A stretch of 22,755 bases of DNA from JANXXV01 sp038230275. Lineage in GTDB: Bacteria; Acidobacteriota; Terriglobia; Bryobacterales; Bryobacteraceae. The stretch is taken from positions 1 to 22,755 of the forward strand of contig JBBRNO010000108.1 of assembly GCA_038230275.1 (NCBI GenBank). Reading direction: 5' to 3'. Both the position numbers and the translations under genes were made by a program. The notes below the pieces were generated by a model that was not told where the DNA came from, made no database searches, and saw only the letters and a list, made by a program, of their open reading frames with translations. This document shows positions 7,896 through 16,358 of the stretch, one piece after another. Within the stretch, counting starts at the first letter, position 1; each line of letters opens with the position of its first letter.

Positions 7896-9293
7896 ATGGA
7901 CTTTCAAGCTATCTCACGCCGTGCGATGTTGCGCCAGGCCGCCTGTGGATTCGGGTCGCTTGGGCTAACGTCGTTGCTAGCCGCGGCTTCAAGCGCGAAT
8001 CCGCTGGCTCCGAAAAAGCCGCACTTTGCTCCGAAGGCGAAGCGGGTGATTTTTCTGTTCATGCACGGCGGCCCGTCTTCCATCGATACCTTCGATTACA
8101 AGCCGATGCTGGAGGTTTACAACGATAAACCGCTACCTTTCAAGCGGCCGCTGACGTTTGCTGAAGGCAACGTGGGGAATCTGATGAAGTCGCCGTGGGA
8201 GTTTAAGCAGTACGGGCAGAGCGGTCTTCACGTCAGCAGCCTGTTTCCCAATGTCGCGCAGTGCGTGGACGATCTGTGCGTGGTGAAGTCGATCGTGGGC
8301 GACAGCGTGGCGCATGGCGGCGCCAGCCTGCAATTGCATACGGGGTCTAACACGTTTACGCGGCCCAGCATGGGTTCGTGGACGGTGTACGGGTTAGGCA
8401 GTGAGAATCAGAATCTGCCAGGATACATCACGATCAAGCCTTCGCTGTCGCATGGCGGCGCGAAGAACTGGAGTTCCGGATTTCTGCCGGCTGCCTATCA
8501 GGGAACCGCGATCGGAAATGCGGGCATGAAGCGGGAAGATCTAGCGGAACCGATTGAGTATTTGATGAACAAGGGGCTGACGCCCGATCAGCAACGTTTT
8601 GAGCTGGATATGTTGCAGAAGGTGAACCGGCAGCACGCGATGACGCGCGAATACGACCCGGAACTGGAGGCGCGGATTCAGGCGTTTGAGCTGGCGTTCC
8701 GCATGCAAACGGAGGCGCCGGAGGCATTCGAGACGGAGAAAGAATCGGACGCTACCAAGAAGCTTTACGGGCTGGATAAGGAAGAGACGAAGGATTTTGG
8801 CTGGCAGTGTTTGTTGGCGCGACGGTTGATTGAACGCGGCGTCCGGTTTGTGCAGTGCTCGCACAGCTACAAGTGGGATCAGCATAGCGAACTCGTGAAG
8901 CTGCATTCCAGGAACGCTCGTGAAGTGGATTTGCCGATCGCGGGGCTGTTGAAGGATCTGAAGTCGCGCGGTTTATTGAAGGACACGCTGGTGCTTTGGG
9001 GCGGGGAGTTTGGGCGCACGCCGGTGGTGCAGGGCGGTGACGGCAGGGATCACAATCCTTACGGCTACACGATGTGGATGGCGGGCGGCGGCGTCAAGGG
9101 TGGCTTCTCTTACGGTAATACGGATGAAGTGGGGTATTACGCGGTGGAGGACCGGATGCATCTGCACGACCTTCATGCCACGATGATGCACCTGCTGGGA
9201 TTCAACCACGAACAGCTTACGTTTGCTTATGCGGGACGGAATTTTCGCTTAACGGATGTTCATGGAGTTGTGGCGGATAAGGTGATCGCTTGA
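7896..9293 (+). CDS. Tat-exported DUF1501 protein (alkaline-phosphatase-superfamily fold)
   Basis: This 465-residue protein begins with a twin-arginine signal, SRRAMLR at 7-13, followed by a hydrophobic segment to about residue 34. The mature part opens with VIFLFMHGGPSSIDTFDYKP (51-70), the DUF1501 hallmark that resembles the metal site of the alkaline phosphatase/sulfatase superfamily. A second hallmark is LWGGEFGRTP at 367-376, followed by GRDHNPYGY and then the C-terminal DLHATMMHLLGFNHEQLT. The whole family is present and full length. The gene lies two bases after the PSCyt1/DUF1553 gene, the standard pairing, so the two products probably work together in the envelope on exported substrates. 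What they act on is not known. Its last 77 bases overlap the convergent gene at 9217. Confidence 0.93.
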   Translation: MDFQAISRRAMLRQAACGFGSLGLTSLLAAASSANPLAPKKPHFAPKAKRVIFLFMHGGPSSIDTFDYKPMLEVYNDKPLPFKRPLTFAEGNVGNLMKSPWEFKQYGQSGLHVSSLFPNVAQCVDDLCVVKSIVGDSVAHGGASLQLHTGSNTFTRPSMGSWTVYGLGSENQNLPGYITIKPSLSHGGAKNWSSGFLPAAYQGTAIGNAGMKREDLAEPIEYLMNKGLTPDQQRFELDMLQKVNRQHAMTREYDPELEARIQAFELAFRMQTEAPEAFETEKESDATKKLYGLDKEETKDFGWQCLLARRLIERGVRFVQCSHSYKWDQHSELVKLHSRNAREVDLPIAGLLKDLKSRGLLKDTLVLWGGEFGRTPVVQGGDGRDHNPYGYTMWMAGGGVKGGFSYGNTDEVGYYAVEDRMHLHDLHATMMHLLGFNHEQLTFAYAGRNFRLTDVHGVVADKVIA

Positions 9294-9612
9294 GCCGGAA
9301 GCGGTAGAGATACGACCAGCAGCGGATTCGTTTTCCTGTCTTGGTAGTGGCCTTTACAATGGCCCTGCGGTAGGCTGGGCCTTCGTATTCGTCCAGCGAG
9401 TCCAGTTGATTTTCCGGGTCTCGCAGGCGGTAAAGTTCGCCGTCCACGGAGCTGCCGTCGGCGGTGACCATCGCCGCGTAGCCACCGATCTGGTACTTCT
9501 TCGCCTTCACTCTGGCTGCGCCGACGAAGATGCTGCCGTGGTGCAGTGCGCGGGCAAATCGATTGCGCGCGGGTCCGCGGAGCGAGCCATAGACGAAGAG
9601 ATACCGCTGCAA
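9217..9612 (-). CDS. Gamma-glutamylcyclotransferase/AIG2-like protein
   Basis: This 131-residue protein starts with MQRYLFVYGSL, the YGSL substrate-loop signature of the GGCT/AIG2 fold, and contains VDGELYRL and LDEYEGPAYRR (acidic residues D74, E75 and E77 around the expected active site). Members cyclise gamma-glutamyl amines or act on related peptides. The exact substrate is not predictable. The start is a TTG at 9612 with GAAGG six bases upstream, two bases after the preceding gene, making it the last gene of the minus-strand run. From about residue 107 the protein reads antisense to the end of the DUF1501 gene. This tail (after YLYRFRLKR) is not part of the conserved domain and may have been acquired by loss of an earlier stop. 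Confidence 0.8.
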   Translation of the reverse strand: MQRYLFVYGSLRGPARNRFARALHHGSIFVGAARVKAKKYQIGGYAAMVTADGSSVDGELYRLRDPENQLDSLDEYEGPAYRRAIVKATTKTGKRIRCWSYLYRFRLKRSPYPPQLHEHPLSENSVPHKQT

Positions 9613-9614
9613 CG

Positions 9615-10232
9615 TTAGCCTTCGATTTTACCGACTACGATCAAAGCGATGGAGATGTCGCCTAGCTTGGTGTGCAGCACCCAATCGTTCTCGCCTTCTT
9701 TCTCAAGACCCGATTTGCCATCGGCTTTCCAGAAGCTGAACACGCCGGGGTGCGGGGCTCCGGTGGCCTTTTCACTCATGGCTACCAGGTCCTTAAAGTT
9801 GGGGGTGGCGTTGGCGTCGTGATCGTCGGCCGCCTTGGAGATCAACATGAAGTCGCGCTGCGGCGCCACGCCCTGGTGATCGCCATTCTGCGGGAAGTTG
9901 CTGTAGCGCAGCGTGTAAACGCCGGCCGCGATGGGGTTGCCGCGGCGGTCCGCCCCTTTCGCGGGAAACCGGATGGCGCCCAGCAATGAGCCTTGCGGAA
10001 TATTCGGCAGGCTGACGCTGTCTTCCGCGGATTTCGGTCCGTTCGGGGCGGTGGTGCGGAGCCAGATTTCACAAACGACTTTGCCGCCGTTCAGGATTTG
10101 TGTTCCGTCCTTCTGCAGCATCGCGGTAATCCCGGCATTCAGTTCAGAGGGCGGGGCTCCGGCCGGACCGGACGTGTATTGGCCGAAGGCTGCACTGGCG
10201 GCGAGAATCAGAGAAAAGACGGTCTTGGTCAT
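9615..10232 (-). CDS. Secreted protein of unknown function
   Basis: This is a 205-residue protein. MTKTVFSLILAASAAFGQ is a clear Sec signal peptide, with likely cleavage around residue 17. The mature part is predicted to be mainly beta-strand, with stretches such as VVCEIWLRTTAP, GSLLGAIRFPAKGADRRG and PIAAGVYTLRYSNFPQNGDH, and it ends in HTKLGDISIALIVVGKIEG. It resembles small periplasmic beta-sandwich proteins of Acidobacteria that are annotated hypothetical. I considered DUF2911, but the signature residues do not match. One cysteine (in VVCEIW) is seen. The open frame extends 15 codons further upstream into the previous gene. The ATG at 10232 is preferred because it opens the signal peptide and leaves a seven-base gap to the upstream stop, although no good ribosome-binding site is visible. 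Confidence 0.75.
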   Translation of the reverse strand: MTKTVFSLILAASAAFGQYTSGPAGAPPSELNAGITAMLQKDGTQILNGGKVVCEIWLRTTAPNGPKSAEDSVSLPNIPQGSLLGAIRFPAKGADRRGNPIAAGVYTLRYSNFPQNGDHQGVAPQRDFMLISKAADDHDANATPNFKDLVAMSEKATGAPHPGVFSFWKADGKSGLEKEGENDWVLHTKLGDISIALIVVGKIEG

Positions 10233-10239
10233 ATAGGTA

Positions 10240-11154
10240 TTAGAGGAGCGGCAGAAGTACTTCATCCAGATTTTCATCGGTAAATGCCGGAATGTCTACT
10301 CGGTTATGCAGGGTCCACTGCTCGATGTGTTCCACACCATCCCCCTGTTGGATGCTGCTGAGGGGTCCGAGGGTTTCAAGTTCTAAGACATTTGCGTTGG
10401 TGAAGGTTTCGTAAGAACAGTTGAAGTCGGGGTAACGTTTGTCGGGATCGGCCTGATAACGTTTGATGAACAAGGTGCCGGCCCGGAAGTAAGCGCCCCA
10501 GGTGAATGGATTGAAGAGGCCGGTTTTAGTGGGCGCAGGCACGTTCGGGTCGTTGTGAAGCAGCAGGTACTTTTTCGTAAACTGCCAGCGCTGATCGCTG
10601 AAATCGGTGAATGCCCACATGACCAACGGGTTGGTGGGCAGCAGGATTTCCGGGTGCGTGCCGCGCGGAGGGAATCCGGTGATGCCTGTTCCACCGGGGG
10701 CCATCAGGGTGAGCGCCCAGGCGGCAATCTCCAGCGTTTGCGGCAGGGTGTTCTTGATGCTGTGGGTTACCTTTACCGCCGAACCCGTGGGTGCCAGTTC
10801 AATGTAGATGCGCTTTTGCAATCCGGTTTCCGGTTCGACGGGCGCTATCAATTCCACTCCATCGTCGAAGGTCTTCGCATCCACTGGAAAATTATCGGCC
10901 ACGTAGGTGCGCTGGGCGTGTTCCGGGGCGACCCAGATGCGGTGACCGCCGCGCGGCATCCATTGATTCTCGCCGCGTTTGCCTAGTTCGGCGTCGAATT
11001 CCTTGAAAACATTTTCGCCGCCGATGTAGGCGTAGCGAATGATGCGCGGGCCTACGTCGGTGGTGGCAATCAGTTCCACTTCCCCATTGCTGATGCGGTA
11101 GCAGTTCGGCCAGCCTTTGTAGGCGACTAACTCGACTTTGAGTGCAGGGGTCAT
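10240..11154 (-). CDS. DUF4380-like protein with galactose-mutarotase-type fold
   Basis: This is a 304-residue cytoplasmic protein with no signal peptide. The N-terminal half has GPRIIRYAYIGGENVFKEF and MPRGGHRIWVAPEHAQRTY (about 66-84). This Arg/His-containing GGHRIWVAPE block is what I associate with DUF4380 proteins, which share the beta-sandwich of aldose 1-epimerases. The middle contains VTHSIKNTLPQTLEIAAWALTL, typical of mutarotase-like sandwiches. No experimentally known reaction can be assigned; a carbohydrate-binding or epimerase-like role is inferred from fold resemblance. Its ATG overlaps the stop of the thiamine-phosphate kinase gene in ATGA, so translation is coupled, and its own stop lies seven bases before the next start. 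Confidence 0.75.
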   Translation of the reverse strand: MTPALKVELVAYKGWPNCYRISNGEVELIATTDVGPRIIRYAYIGGENVFKEFDAELGKRGENQWMPRGGHRIWVAPEHAQRTYVADNFPVDAKTFDDGVELIAPVEPETGLQKRIYIELAPTGSAVKVTHSIKNTLPQTLEIAAWALTLMAPGGTGITGFPPRGTHPEILLPTNPLVMWAFTDFSDQRWQFTKKYLLLHNDPNVPAPTKTGLFNPFTWGAYFRAGTLFIKRYQADPDKRYPDFNCSYETFTNANVLELETLGPLSSIQQGDGVEHIEQWTLHNRVDIPAFTDENLDEVLLPLL

Positions 11155-11948
11155 TGGAGATGGTCGTACCCGGCGGGCTTCAAGGGTTTACCGTTCAGCA
11201 ATACCGCGCCCGGCTTTCCTTTCTGGATTGTTCCGATTCGTTTGATTCCTGCCAGACGCAGCGGAGTCTTCGATGTGAACAAGAGTTCGTAGTCTTCGCC
11301 GCCGTGGAGCGCCTGCTTGAGCGTCGCGCCGATGGCGATTGGGATCATGTCGAGGTCTGCCGCTACTCCGGAAGCAACGCACAGGCGGTGGAGGTCCAAT
11401 GATAAGCCGTCGCTGATATCCATACACGCCGTGGCTTTGCCGATCAGTTTGCGGCCTAACGCCAAGCGCGGTTGTGGCGGCCGTTTGAAGTGATCGCGGG
11501 CGTTTGCGCCGAGTTCGCCTGAGACGTAGATGTGGTCGCCGGGCTTTGCACCGTCACGCCGCAGGGCTTTTCCTTTTGGGACCTGGCCGCAGACCATGAT
11601 GTCGCAGACCAGTTGCCTGGCGTGGGAAATGTCGCCCCCGGTTAGCGGCACGCCCAGCTTTAGCAAGCCCTTGTAGAAGCGCTTCACCCAGGTGTCGTCC
11701 GTCCATGTTGGAATTGCCAGTGACAGCAGGCAGAAGCGCGGAGTTGCGCCCATGGCGGCGATGTCGCTTAAGCCTCGGGCCAGCGTTTTGTAGCCTACCG
11801 CTTCCGGCGCGTCCGGCTGTTCAAAGTGCACACCTTCCACCATCATGTCGGTGGTGAAGACCAGGTCGGAGTAGATGAAGCAATCGTCGCCAATGCCCTT
11901 GGTTCCAGGTTGGCGCTGCAACCAGTCGATCAGTTTGAGCTCAGTCAC
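11151..11948 (-). CDS. thiL: Thiamine-monophosphate kinase
   Basis: This 265-residue PurM-like ATPase phosphorylates thiamine monophosphate to the active cofactor thiamine diphosphate. Motifs are GIGDDC near the N-terminus, TTDMMVEGVHF (Mg/ATP-binding aspartate), SDIAAMGATP, GGDISHA, CMDISDGLSLDLHRL and HGGEDYELLFT. The full motif set identifies ThiL rather than selenophosphate synthetase SelD, a distant relative that carries a glycine-rich N-terminus with Cys/Sec. The protein is short compared with the roughly 320 residues of enterobacterial ThiL, mainly through a reduced C-terminal region. The GTG start at 11948 is supported by GGAGG at 11955-11959, six bases upstream, inside the end of the Hsp70 gene, which it overlaps by eight bases. 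Its place inside a chaperone operon is unusual; no functional link is evident. Confidence 0.92.
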   Translation of the reverse strand: MTELKLIDWLQRQPGTKGIGDDCFIYSDLVFTTDMMVEGVHFEQPDAPEAVGYKTLARGLSDIAAMGATPRFCLLSLAIPTWTDDTWVKRFYKGLLKLGVPLTGGDISHARQLVCDIMVCGQVPKGKALRRDGAKPGDHIYVSGELGANARDHFKRPPQPRLALGRKLIGKATACMDISDGLSLDLHRLCVASGVAADLDMIPIAIGATLKQALHGGEDYELLFTSKTPLRLAGIKRIGTIQKGKPGAVLLNGKPLKPAGYDHLQ

Positions 11949-14586
11949 TGCTGGCCTCCGCGCTATTGGCGAAGACCAGGCCGCCGGGGAGTTCTTCGCC
12001 GAACATGCGGCCCATGGTGTGGAGGTCGCGCGTTTCCTGGCCCTCGACGACAGCGAGCAGGCCGGGATGATTTTGCAGTTTGGCGCGGACGGAATTGAGT
12101 GCTGCGGCGGGAAGATCGCGGGTGGCGTCGCCGGTGTGTTGGGCGATGGAGGCCAAGGCTTCTTCCGTCTTTTGCAGCTTCAATAGCGCATCCACCCAAC
12201 GCGATGCGGTGGCGGGTGGAATCACCTGATTATTGGGGCCGTAGAACAGTTGGCGCGCGCCGATGCGGGAAAGGCACCAGATCTCGCTGGCGCCGCCCTC
12301 ACTCGTTTTCAGGCGTTTGACCAGCGCTTCGCCGAGGTCGGTTTTCGTCTGCATCGGCAGCAGTTCCAGGCTTGCCGCGGTGCGCCACATTTCCCGCAGC
12401 AGACTGCTGTTGACGCGCTGCTTCTTCAACCCGCGGGGAATGAGCGTGGGTGAGAGGCGCTGGAAAATGTCACTCTGTTGGTTACGATTGAGGCCGCCGG
12501 CCAGGCGTCCGCAGAAGATCCACCAATCGATCTCACACTGGATTTGACTGGGGAACTTCATGCCGGCCGCATAGATGCGACGGGCCTGTTCGATACGGAA
12601 ATCGTCGCCCGGGAATCCGAAACCGGGGCGCAGACACCAGCCGCAGAGATTGAGCCAGCGCGATTCGTAGGACGGTCCGCGACCGCGGCCTTCCGCCAGT
12701 TCCAGGAACCGGTCGGACAACTGGCGGATAGTTGCCAGCGGCCACGAGTTCTTGCCGAGTGCCAGCGCTTGTTCCAACTTGTTGGGTAACTCTTCCGGCG
12801 CTACGGTTGGGCCAGGGCCGAAGGTGGATTTCAGCAGCTGGTTTGCTTTGGTTAGAGACTCTTCACTGATGACAGCGGCAGGTCTGGTGGGCTCGGCAGT
12901 CTTGGCGGCTTTGCGCAGTTCGAACTGCAAGCGCCAGCGGTGTTCGCTTACCTTCGACTCGGCCCAGATTTCCAGCGTTCCTACTTCGGTCAGCCGTGCG
13001 CCCAGCTTCACCGGGATCATGCGCTCTTCCGCTTTCTTGCCAAAGCGGATTACGGCGTTCAGCGGGGCATGGGTGTGGAGGTTCTGCTCCAGGTCGGAAG
13101 CCGGAAACTCCACGGTGTCGCCTAGCTTGTCTTCGGTACGGCTTAGCGAGCTGTAGAGCCGAAAGCTTACTGCCTTGTTGGCCACCAACTGCAGATCGTC
13201 ACGATCAATTTCCAGCTTTGCGCCTTCTTCACTGCCGCGAGGCGCCAGGCACAGCGTGCGAAGCGTATCGCTTTCCGATTGGATGCCAATGTAGTAGGCG
13301 CGGGGCAGGCCACCGCGGACCAGCAATCCCGCTCCGGTGCTGCGGACATACGCGTAGTAGGCTGCACCTACCGACACGGCCAGATCCAGATCGTGGTTTT
13401 CCAGAAGCAACGGACGCTTGCCGTACCAGCGCTCCATCACGTCCGCAACACGCTGGCGGCAAATGCCGGGGATGAAGAATCCGCCGTTGAAGAGAATGGC
13501 GTCGGGGGCAGTTTCCGCAGTGCCGAGGAATGATGCCAAGTGGCGCGTTACAGCAGGGTCGGAAACATAGGGCAGGCCCAGTTCGCGGAACAGACTGCGC
13601 TTTTCTTCCTTCGGCTTGTCGGTTAGTTCGCAGAAGGGCAGGAAGCCTTCCAGGGTTAGTTCCAGCGCTTCTTCGCGGGTGATTTCGGTCTTGAGCGTGC
13701 CGCCCACCAGGCCGGAGCCCGCGCCCAGTACCGTGATTTCTACCCGTTCCAGTTTTGGGTCGGCCAGCAGGCGCTCTTTGGCGGCGGCACATTGACGGCG
13801 AAGCCCACTGCGTTGGCGGAGAGAGAGTTGTACGCCCAACTTCGATTCCACCAGCCAGGTAAAGGTGAGGTCTAAATTGTCGCCGCCCAAGAGCAGATGC
13901 TTGCCAACGGACGTGCGTGTGAATTCTACTTTGTCGCCTTCCCGGTTCACGCGGATTAACGTGAAGTCGCTGGTGCCGCCGCCCACGTCGCAGACCAGAA
14001 CGGTCTGGCCGTCGAAGAGGTTTTTTTGCGATTGCGTGAGGTGATTCGCTATCCAGGAATAGAATGCTGCTACAGGCTCTTCGATCAGCGTAATTTTCGG
14101 GAGGCCGGCTTCCTGCGCGGCCATTACGGTAAGCTCGCGGGCTTCTTCGTCGAAGGATGCGGGGACCGTTAGAACTACGTTTTGTTCGGCGAGCGGGGCG
14201 TGGCTTTTGTCCCAAACTTCGCGAAGGTGAGCGATGTAACGAGCGGAGACTTCCACCGGGGAGAGGATACGGCCGGCTTCTTGCGCGTCCCAGGGAAGAA
14301 TCTTTGCGGTGCGGTCCACATCTGGGTTTGAGAGCCAGGACTTGGCGGAGTGAACCGATTTTGTGGGGACCAGCGCGCCTTGCTCTCTGGCGTAGACGCC
14401 GGTGTGGATTTCATCCCCTACGTAGAGGAATGACGGGAGTGTACGTCTGGATTCTGTTGTTCCTTGCGATATCTGTTGCGGGATCTCGAGCGTATGAATC
14501 GGAGGGAAATCGGATTCCGCGGCTTCGGCTGGATCAATGTAGGCTAGGGCCGAATTCGTGGTGCCCAGGTCTATGCCGATGTTCAT
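11941..14586 (-). CDS. Long Hsp70-family ATPase with large helical C-terminal extension (DUF3731-like)
   Basis: This is an 881-residue protein. The actin-fold ATPase has phosphate-1 motif GIDLGTTNS at 4-12, TVPASFDEEAREL near 141-152, IEEPVAAFYSW at 168-178, phosphate-2 motif DVGGGTSDFTL at 200-210, GGDNLD at 234-239, and the adenosine loop ILFNGGFF near 375. A beta-rich segment to about 560 resembles the Hsp70 substrate domain. The last 300 residues (about 585-881) are helical with many Trp and Leu residues (WLNLCGWCLRPGFGFPGDDF) and match what I recall as DUF3731 on long Hsp70s. The canonical lid and EEVD-type tail are absent. The ATG at 14586 was chosen because GIDLGTT should lie at the very N-terminus; a longer frame to 14652 only adds residues overlapping the previous gene. 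Start and upstream stop share one base (TAATG). No DnaJ or GrpE is nearby. Confidence 0.9.
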   Translation of the reverse strand: MNIGIDLGTTNSALAYIDPAEAAESDFPPIHTLEIPQQISQGTTESRRTLPSFLYVGDEIHTGVYAREQGALVPTKSVHSAKSWLSNPDVDRTAKILPWDAQEAGRILSPVEVSARYIAHLREVWDKSHAPLAEQNVVLTVPASFDEEARELTVMAAQEAGLPKITLIEEPVAAFYSWIANHLTQSQKNLFDGQTVLVCDVGGGTSDFTLIRVNREGDKVEFTRTSVGKHLLLGGDNLDLTFTWLVESKLGVQLSLRQRSGLRRQCAAAKERLLADPKLERVEITVLGAGSGLVGGTLKTEITREEALELTLEGFLPFCELTDKPKEEKRSLFRELGLPYVSDPAVTRHLASFLGTAETAPDAILFNGGFFIPGICRQRVADVMERWYGKRPLLLENHDLDLAVSVGAAYYAYVRSTGAGLLVRGGLPRAYYIGIQSESDTLRTLCLAPRGSEEGAKLEIDRDDLQLVANKAVSFRLYSSLSRTEDKLGDTVEFPASDLEQNLHTHAPLNAVIRFGKKAEERMIPVKLGARLTEVGTLEIWAESKVSEHRWRLQFELRKAAKTAEPTRPAAVISEESLTKANQLLKSTFGPGPTVAPEELPNKLEQALALGKNSWPLATIRQLSDRFLELAEGRGRGPSYESRWLNLCGWCLRPGFGFPGDDFRIEQARRIYAAGMKFPSQIQCEIDWWIFCGRLAGGLNRNQQSDIFQRLSPTLIPRGLKKQRVNSSLLREMWRTAASLELLPMQTKTDLGEALVKRLKTSEGGASEIWCLSRIGARQLFYGPNNQVIPPATASRWVDALLKLQKTEEALASIAQHTGDATRDLPAAALNSVRAKLQNHPGLLAVVEGQETRDLHTMGRMFGEELPGGLVFANSAEASSD

Positions 14587-16352
14587 TAGGCGGCTACCTT
14601 TTCCCGCACATTGAATTCCAGTTTCCATCGGCGGCCGTCTTTGGCCACGCACCAGAGTTGCAGGACACCGGTTTCCGTCACTTCCGTTTCCAGGCTTACG
14701 CGCACGATTTGGCCGGCGTTGCCGTCGGCCGGGAGAGTTACTTCTACCGGAGAGATTTCTTCCAGGTCGTCACCCACCTGGTCCAGCATGTCTCCGGGGG
14801 CATCGTGTTTGCGGGTGGGGGAACAGAAGAAACGGAACTCGGCGGGTTCGCCGATGATGAGACCGAATTCGCGGTTCGGGAAGTCCACTTTCGTGCCTTC
14901 TTCCATGCCGAAATTTGCTACGGTTAGCGCCTTCAGGGGCGTCGGCAGGCCAGGCACGGCCGGCAGCGACGATTCGATGCCTACGTAATAGGTTCGGGAT
15001 ACGCCGCCACGGATGCGGACGCCTTTCCCCTGGCGGGCTTGGCCGTAGTAGGCGGCGCCGCGGGAAACGGCGTGCATCAGGTCTTCGCCTTGCAGAGAAA
15101 TTACTGGATTGGGTTGCCAGCCGTTGATGGTTTCTAAGATGCGCTCGCGGATGAGCGTGGCTTTTAGGACGCCTCCGTTGAATAGAATGTGGGTTGGTTT
15201 GGCGTTGGCTTCCGACTTGAGAAATTTGGCCAGGTGCCTGGTGATGGCGGCATCGGCTGCATAAGGCAGGCCCACTTCCTGCAAGGCTACGCGCTTGCGG
15301 GTTTGCGGCATGTCCTCGCTGGATACCATGGGGAAGAATCCATCGCGTAGAACTTGTTCCAGGTTGGCGCGGGTCAGCTTCGTCTTGATGGTGCCGCCTA
15401 CCAAACCGGTGCCGCGGCCCAGGATAGTGACAGGGTGCTCGTCCTTCTTATTGGTAGGGTCCAGCAGTCTTTCTTTGGCGATCCGGCATTGCTGCCAGAG
15501 AGCATTTAGCTGCATGGTGTCCAGCTTGGTGTTCTTTGTGGCGAGTTCGAGTTCCACCGTGCGGGCCAGGGCGAGATCCATGTTGTCGCCGCCCAGCAGG
15601 ATATGTTCGCCCACCGCGGAGCGCTCCAGCTTGAGTTCGCCGCCTTCCTCTTTCACCGCGATCAACGTGAAGTCAGTGGTTCCACCGCCGATGTCGACCA
15701 CCAGGATGAGGTCGCCCACTTTGACCTTTTCACGCCAATCGGGGTTGCGCTCAATCCAGGCATAGAAGGCTGCCTGCGGTTCCTCAAGCAGGATGATGTT
15801 GGTGTATCCGGCCTGCTCGGCGGCTTGCTGCGTCAATTCGCGGGCCACCGCATCGAACGACGCGGGAACGGTGATCAACACCGTCTGCTTATTGAAGAGC
15901 GCCTCTGGCATCTTCTGGTTCCAGGCGTTGCGGAGGTGTTCGAGATACGCTTTCGACGCGGCCAGCGGGGAGATTTTCGGAACGCCTTCCGGGCCGGCTA
16001 CGGGAAGCAAGGGTGAGGTGCGGTCCACGCCGGAGTGGGACAGCCAGGACTTGGCGGAGGAGACCAGGCGCCCTGCGTTTTCCGCGCCGCGCTTTTGCGC
16101 CAGCACGCCCACGATGGCATCTTGCTTCTGATGCCAGGGAAGCGTGAGGGAGCCTGGCGGGAAATCGGAATGGCTGGGAAGGTAGAGGAACGATGGCAAC
16201 AGCGGCTCATCCGATACTTCGCCGGGATTGACCAGCTGCGGGATGTTGAAGAGCTTGACTGGAGCGGTGCGCAGCGAATCCGGGGCGTTTGCGTCCGCAT
16301 AGGCGAGTCCGCAATTGGTGGTGCCAAGGTCGATTCCGATAATGTAGGGCAC
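14586..16352 (-). CDS. Short Hsp70-family ATPase
   Basis: This 588-residue Hsp70 homologue contains GIDLGTTNCG at 6-15, SAKSWLSHSGVDRT near 99-112, TVPASFDAVAREL at 161-173, LLEEPQAAFYAWI at 188-200, VVDIGGGTTDFTLIAV at 218-233, GGDNMDLA, an adenosine-binding ILFNGGVLK around residue 400, and a beta-rich C-terminal part ending in WKLEFNVREKVAA. It lacks a helical lid, so it is shorter than DnaK at its C-terminus. It shares many blocks with the long Hsp70 directly downstream, including SAKSWLS and the phosphate loops, which points to an old tandem duplication. The start is a GTG at 16352, six bases after the DUF2760 stop, chosen because it places the phosphate-1 motif at residue 6. ATP-driven chaperone-like activity is inferred from family; clients are unknown. 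Confidence 0.92.
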   Translation of the reverse strand: MPYIIGIDLGTTNCGLAYADANAPDSLRTAPVKLFNIPQLVNPGEVSDEPLLPSFLYLPSHSDFPPGSLTLPWHQKQDAIVGVLAQKRGAENAGRLVSSAKSWLSHSGVDRTSPLLPVAGPEGVPKISPLAASKAYLEHLRNAWNQKMPEALFNKQTVLITVPASFDAVARELTQQAAEQAGYTNIILLEEPQAAFYAWIERNPDWREKVKVGDLILVVDIGGGTTDFTLIAVKEEGGELKLERSAVGEHILLGGDNMDLALARTVELELATKNTKLDTMQLNALWQQCRIAKERLLDPTNKKDEHPVTILGRGTGLVGGTIKTKLTRANLEQVLRDGFFPMVSSEDMPQTRKRVALQEVGLPYAADAAITRHLAKFLKSEANAKPTHILFNGGVLKATLIRERILETINGWQPNPVISLQGEDLMHAVSRGAAYYGQARQGKGVRIRGGVSRTYYVGIESSLPAVPGLPTPLKALTVANFGMEEGTKVDFPNREFGLIIGEPAEFRFFCSPTRKHDAPGDMLDQVGDDLEEISPVEVTLPADGNAGQIVRVSLETEVTETGVLQLWCVAKDGRRWKLEFNVREKVAA

Positions 16353-16358
16353 GGGTGT

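Noticed and set aside
9240..9293. Possible selenocysteine read-through at the TGA ending the DUF1501 gene.
   Set aside because: The DUF1501 family normally ends here, and the read-through tail is short and carries no cysteine or redox context.
11151..11948. The PurM-like protein as selenophosphate synthetase (SelD), which would have fitted the selenoprotein gene.
   Set aside because: The motifs GDDC, DMMVEGVHF, CMDISDGL and GGEDYELLFT are those of ThiL. The SelD N-terminal glycine-rich Cys/Sec loop is absent.
13229..14215. A 328-codon minus-strand frame inside the long Hsp70 gene.
   Set aside because: It is an out-of-frame shadow of the Hsp70 gene, Arg- and Pro-rich, with no domain signature.
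14586..14652. A 22-residue N-terminal extension of the long Hsp70.
   Set aside because: It lies wholly within the end of the preceding gene, and Hsp70 proteins begin just before the GIDLGTT motif, which fits ATG 14586.
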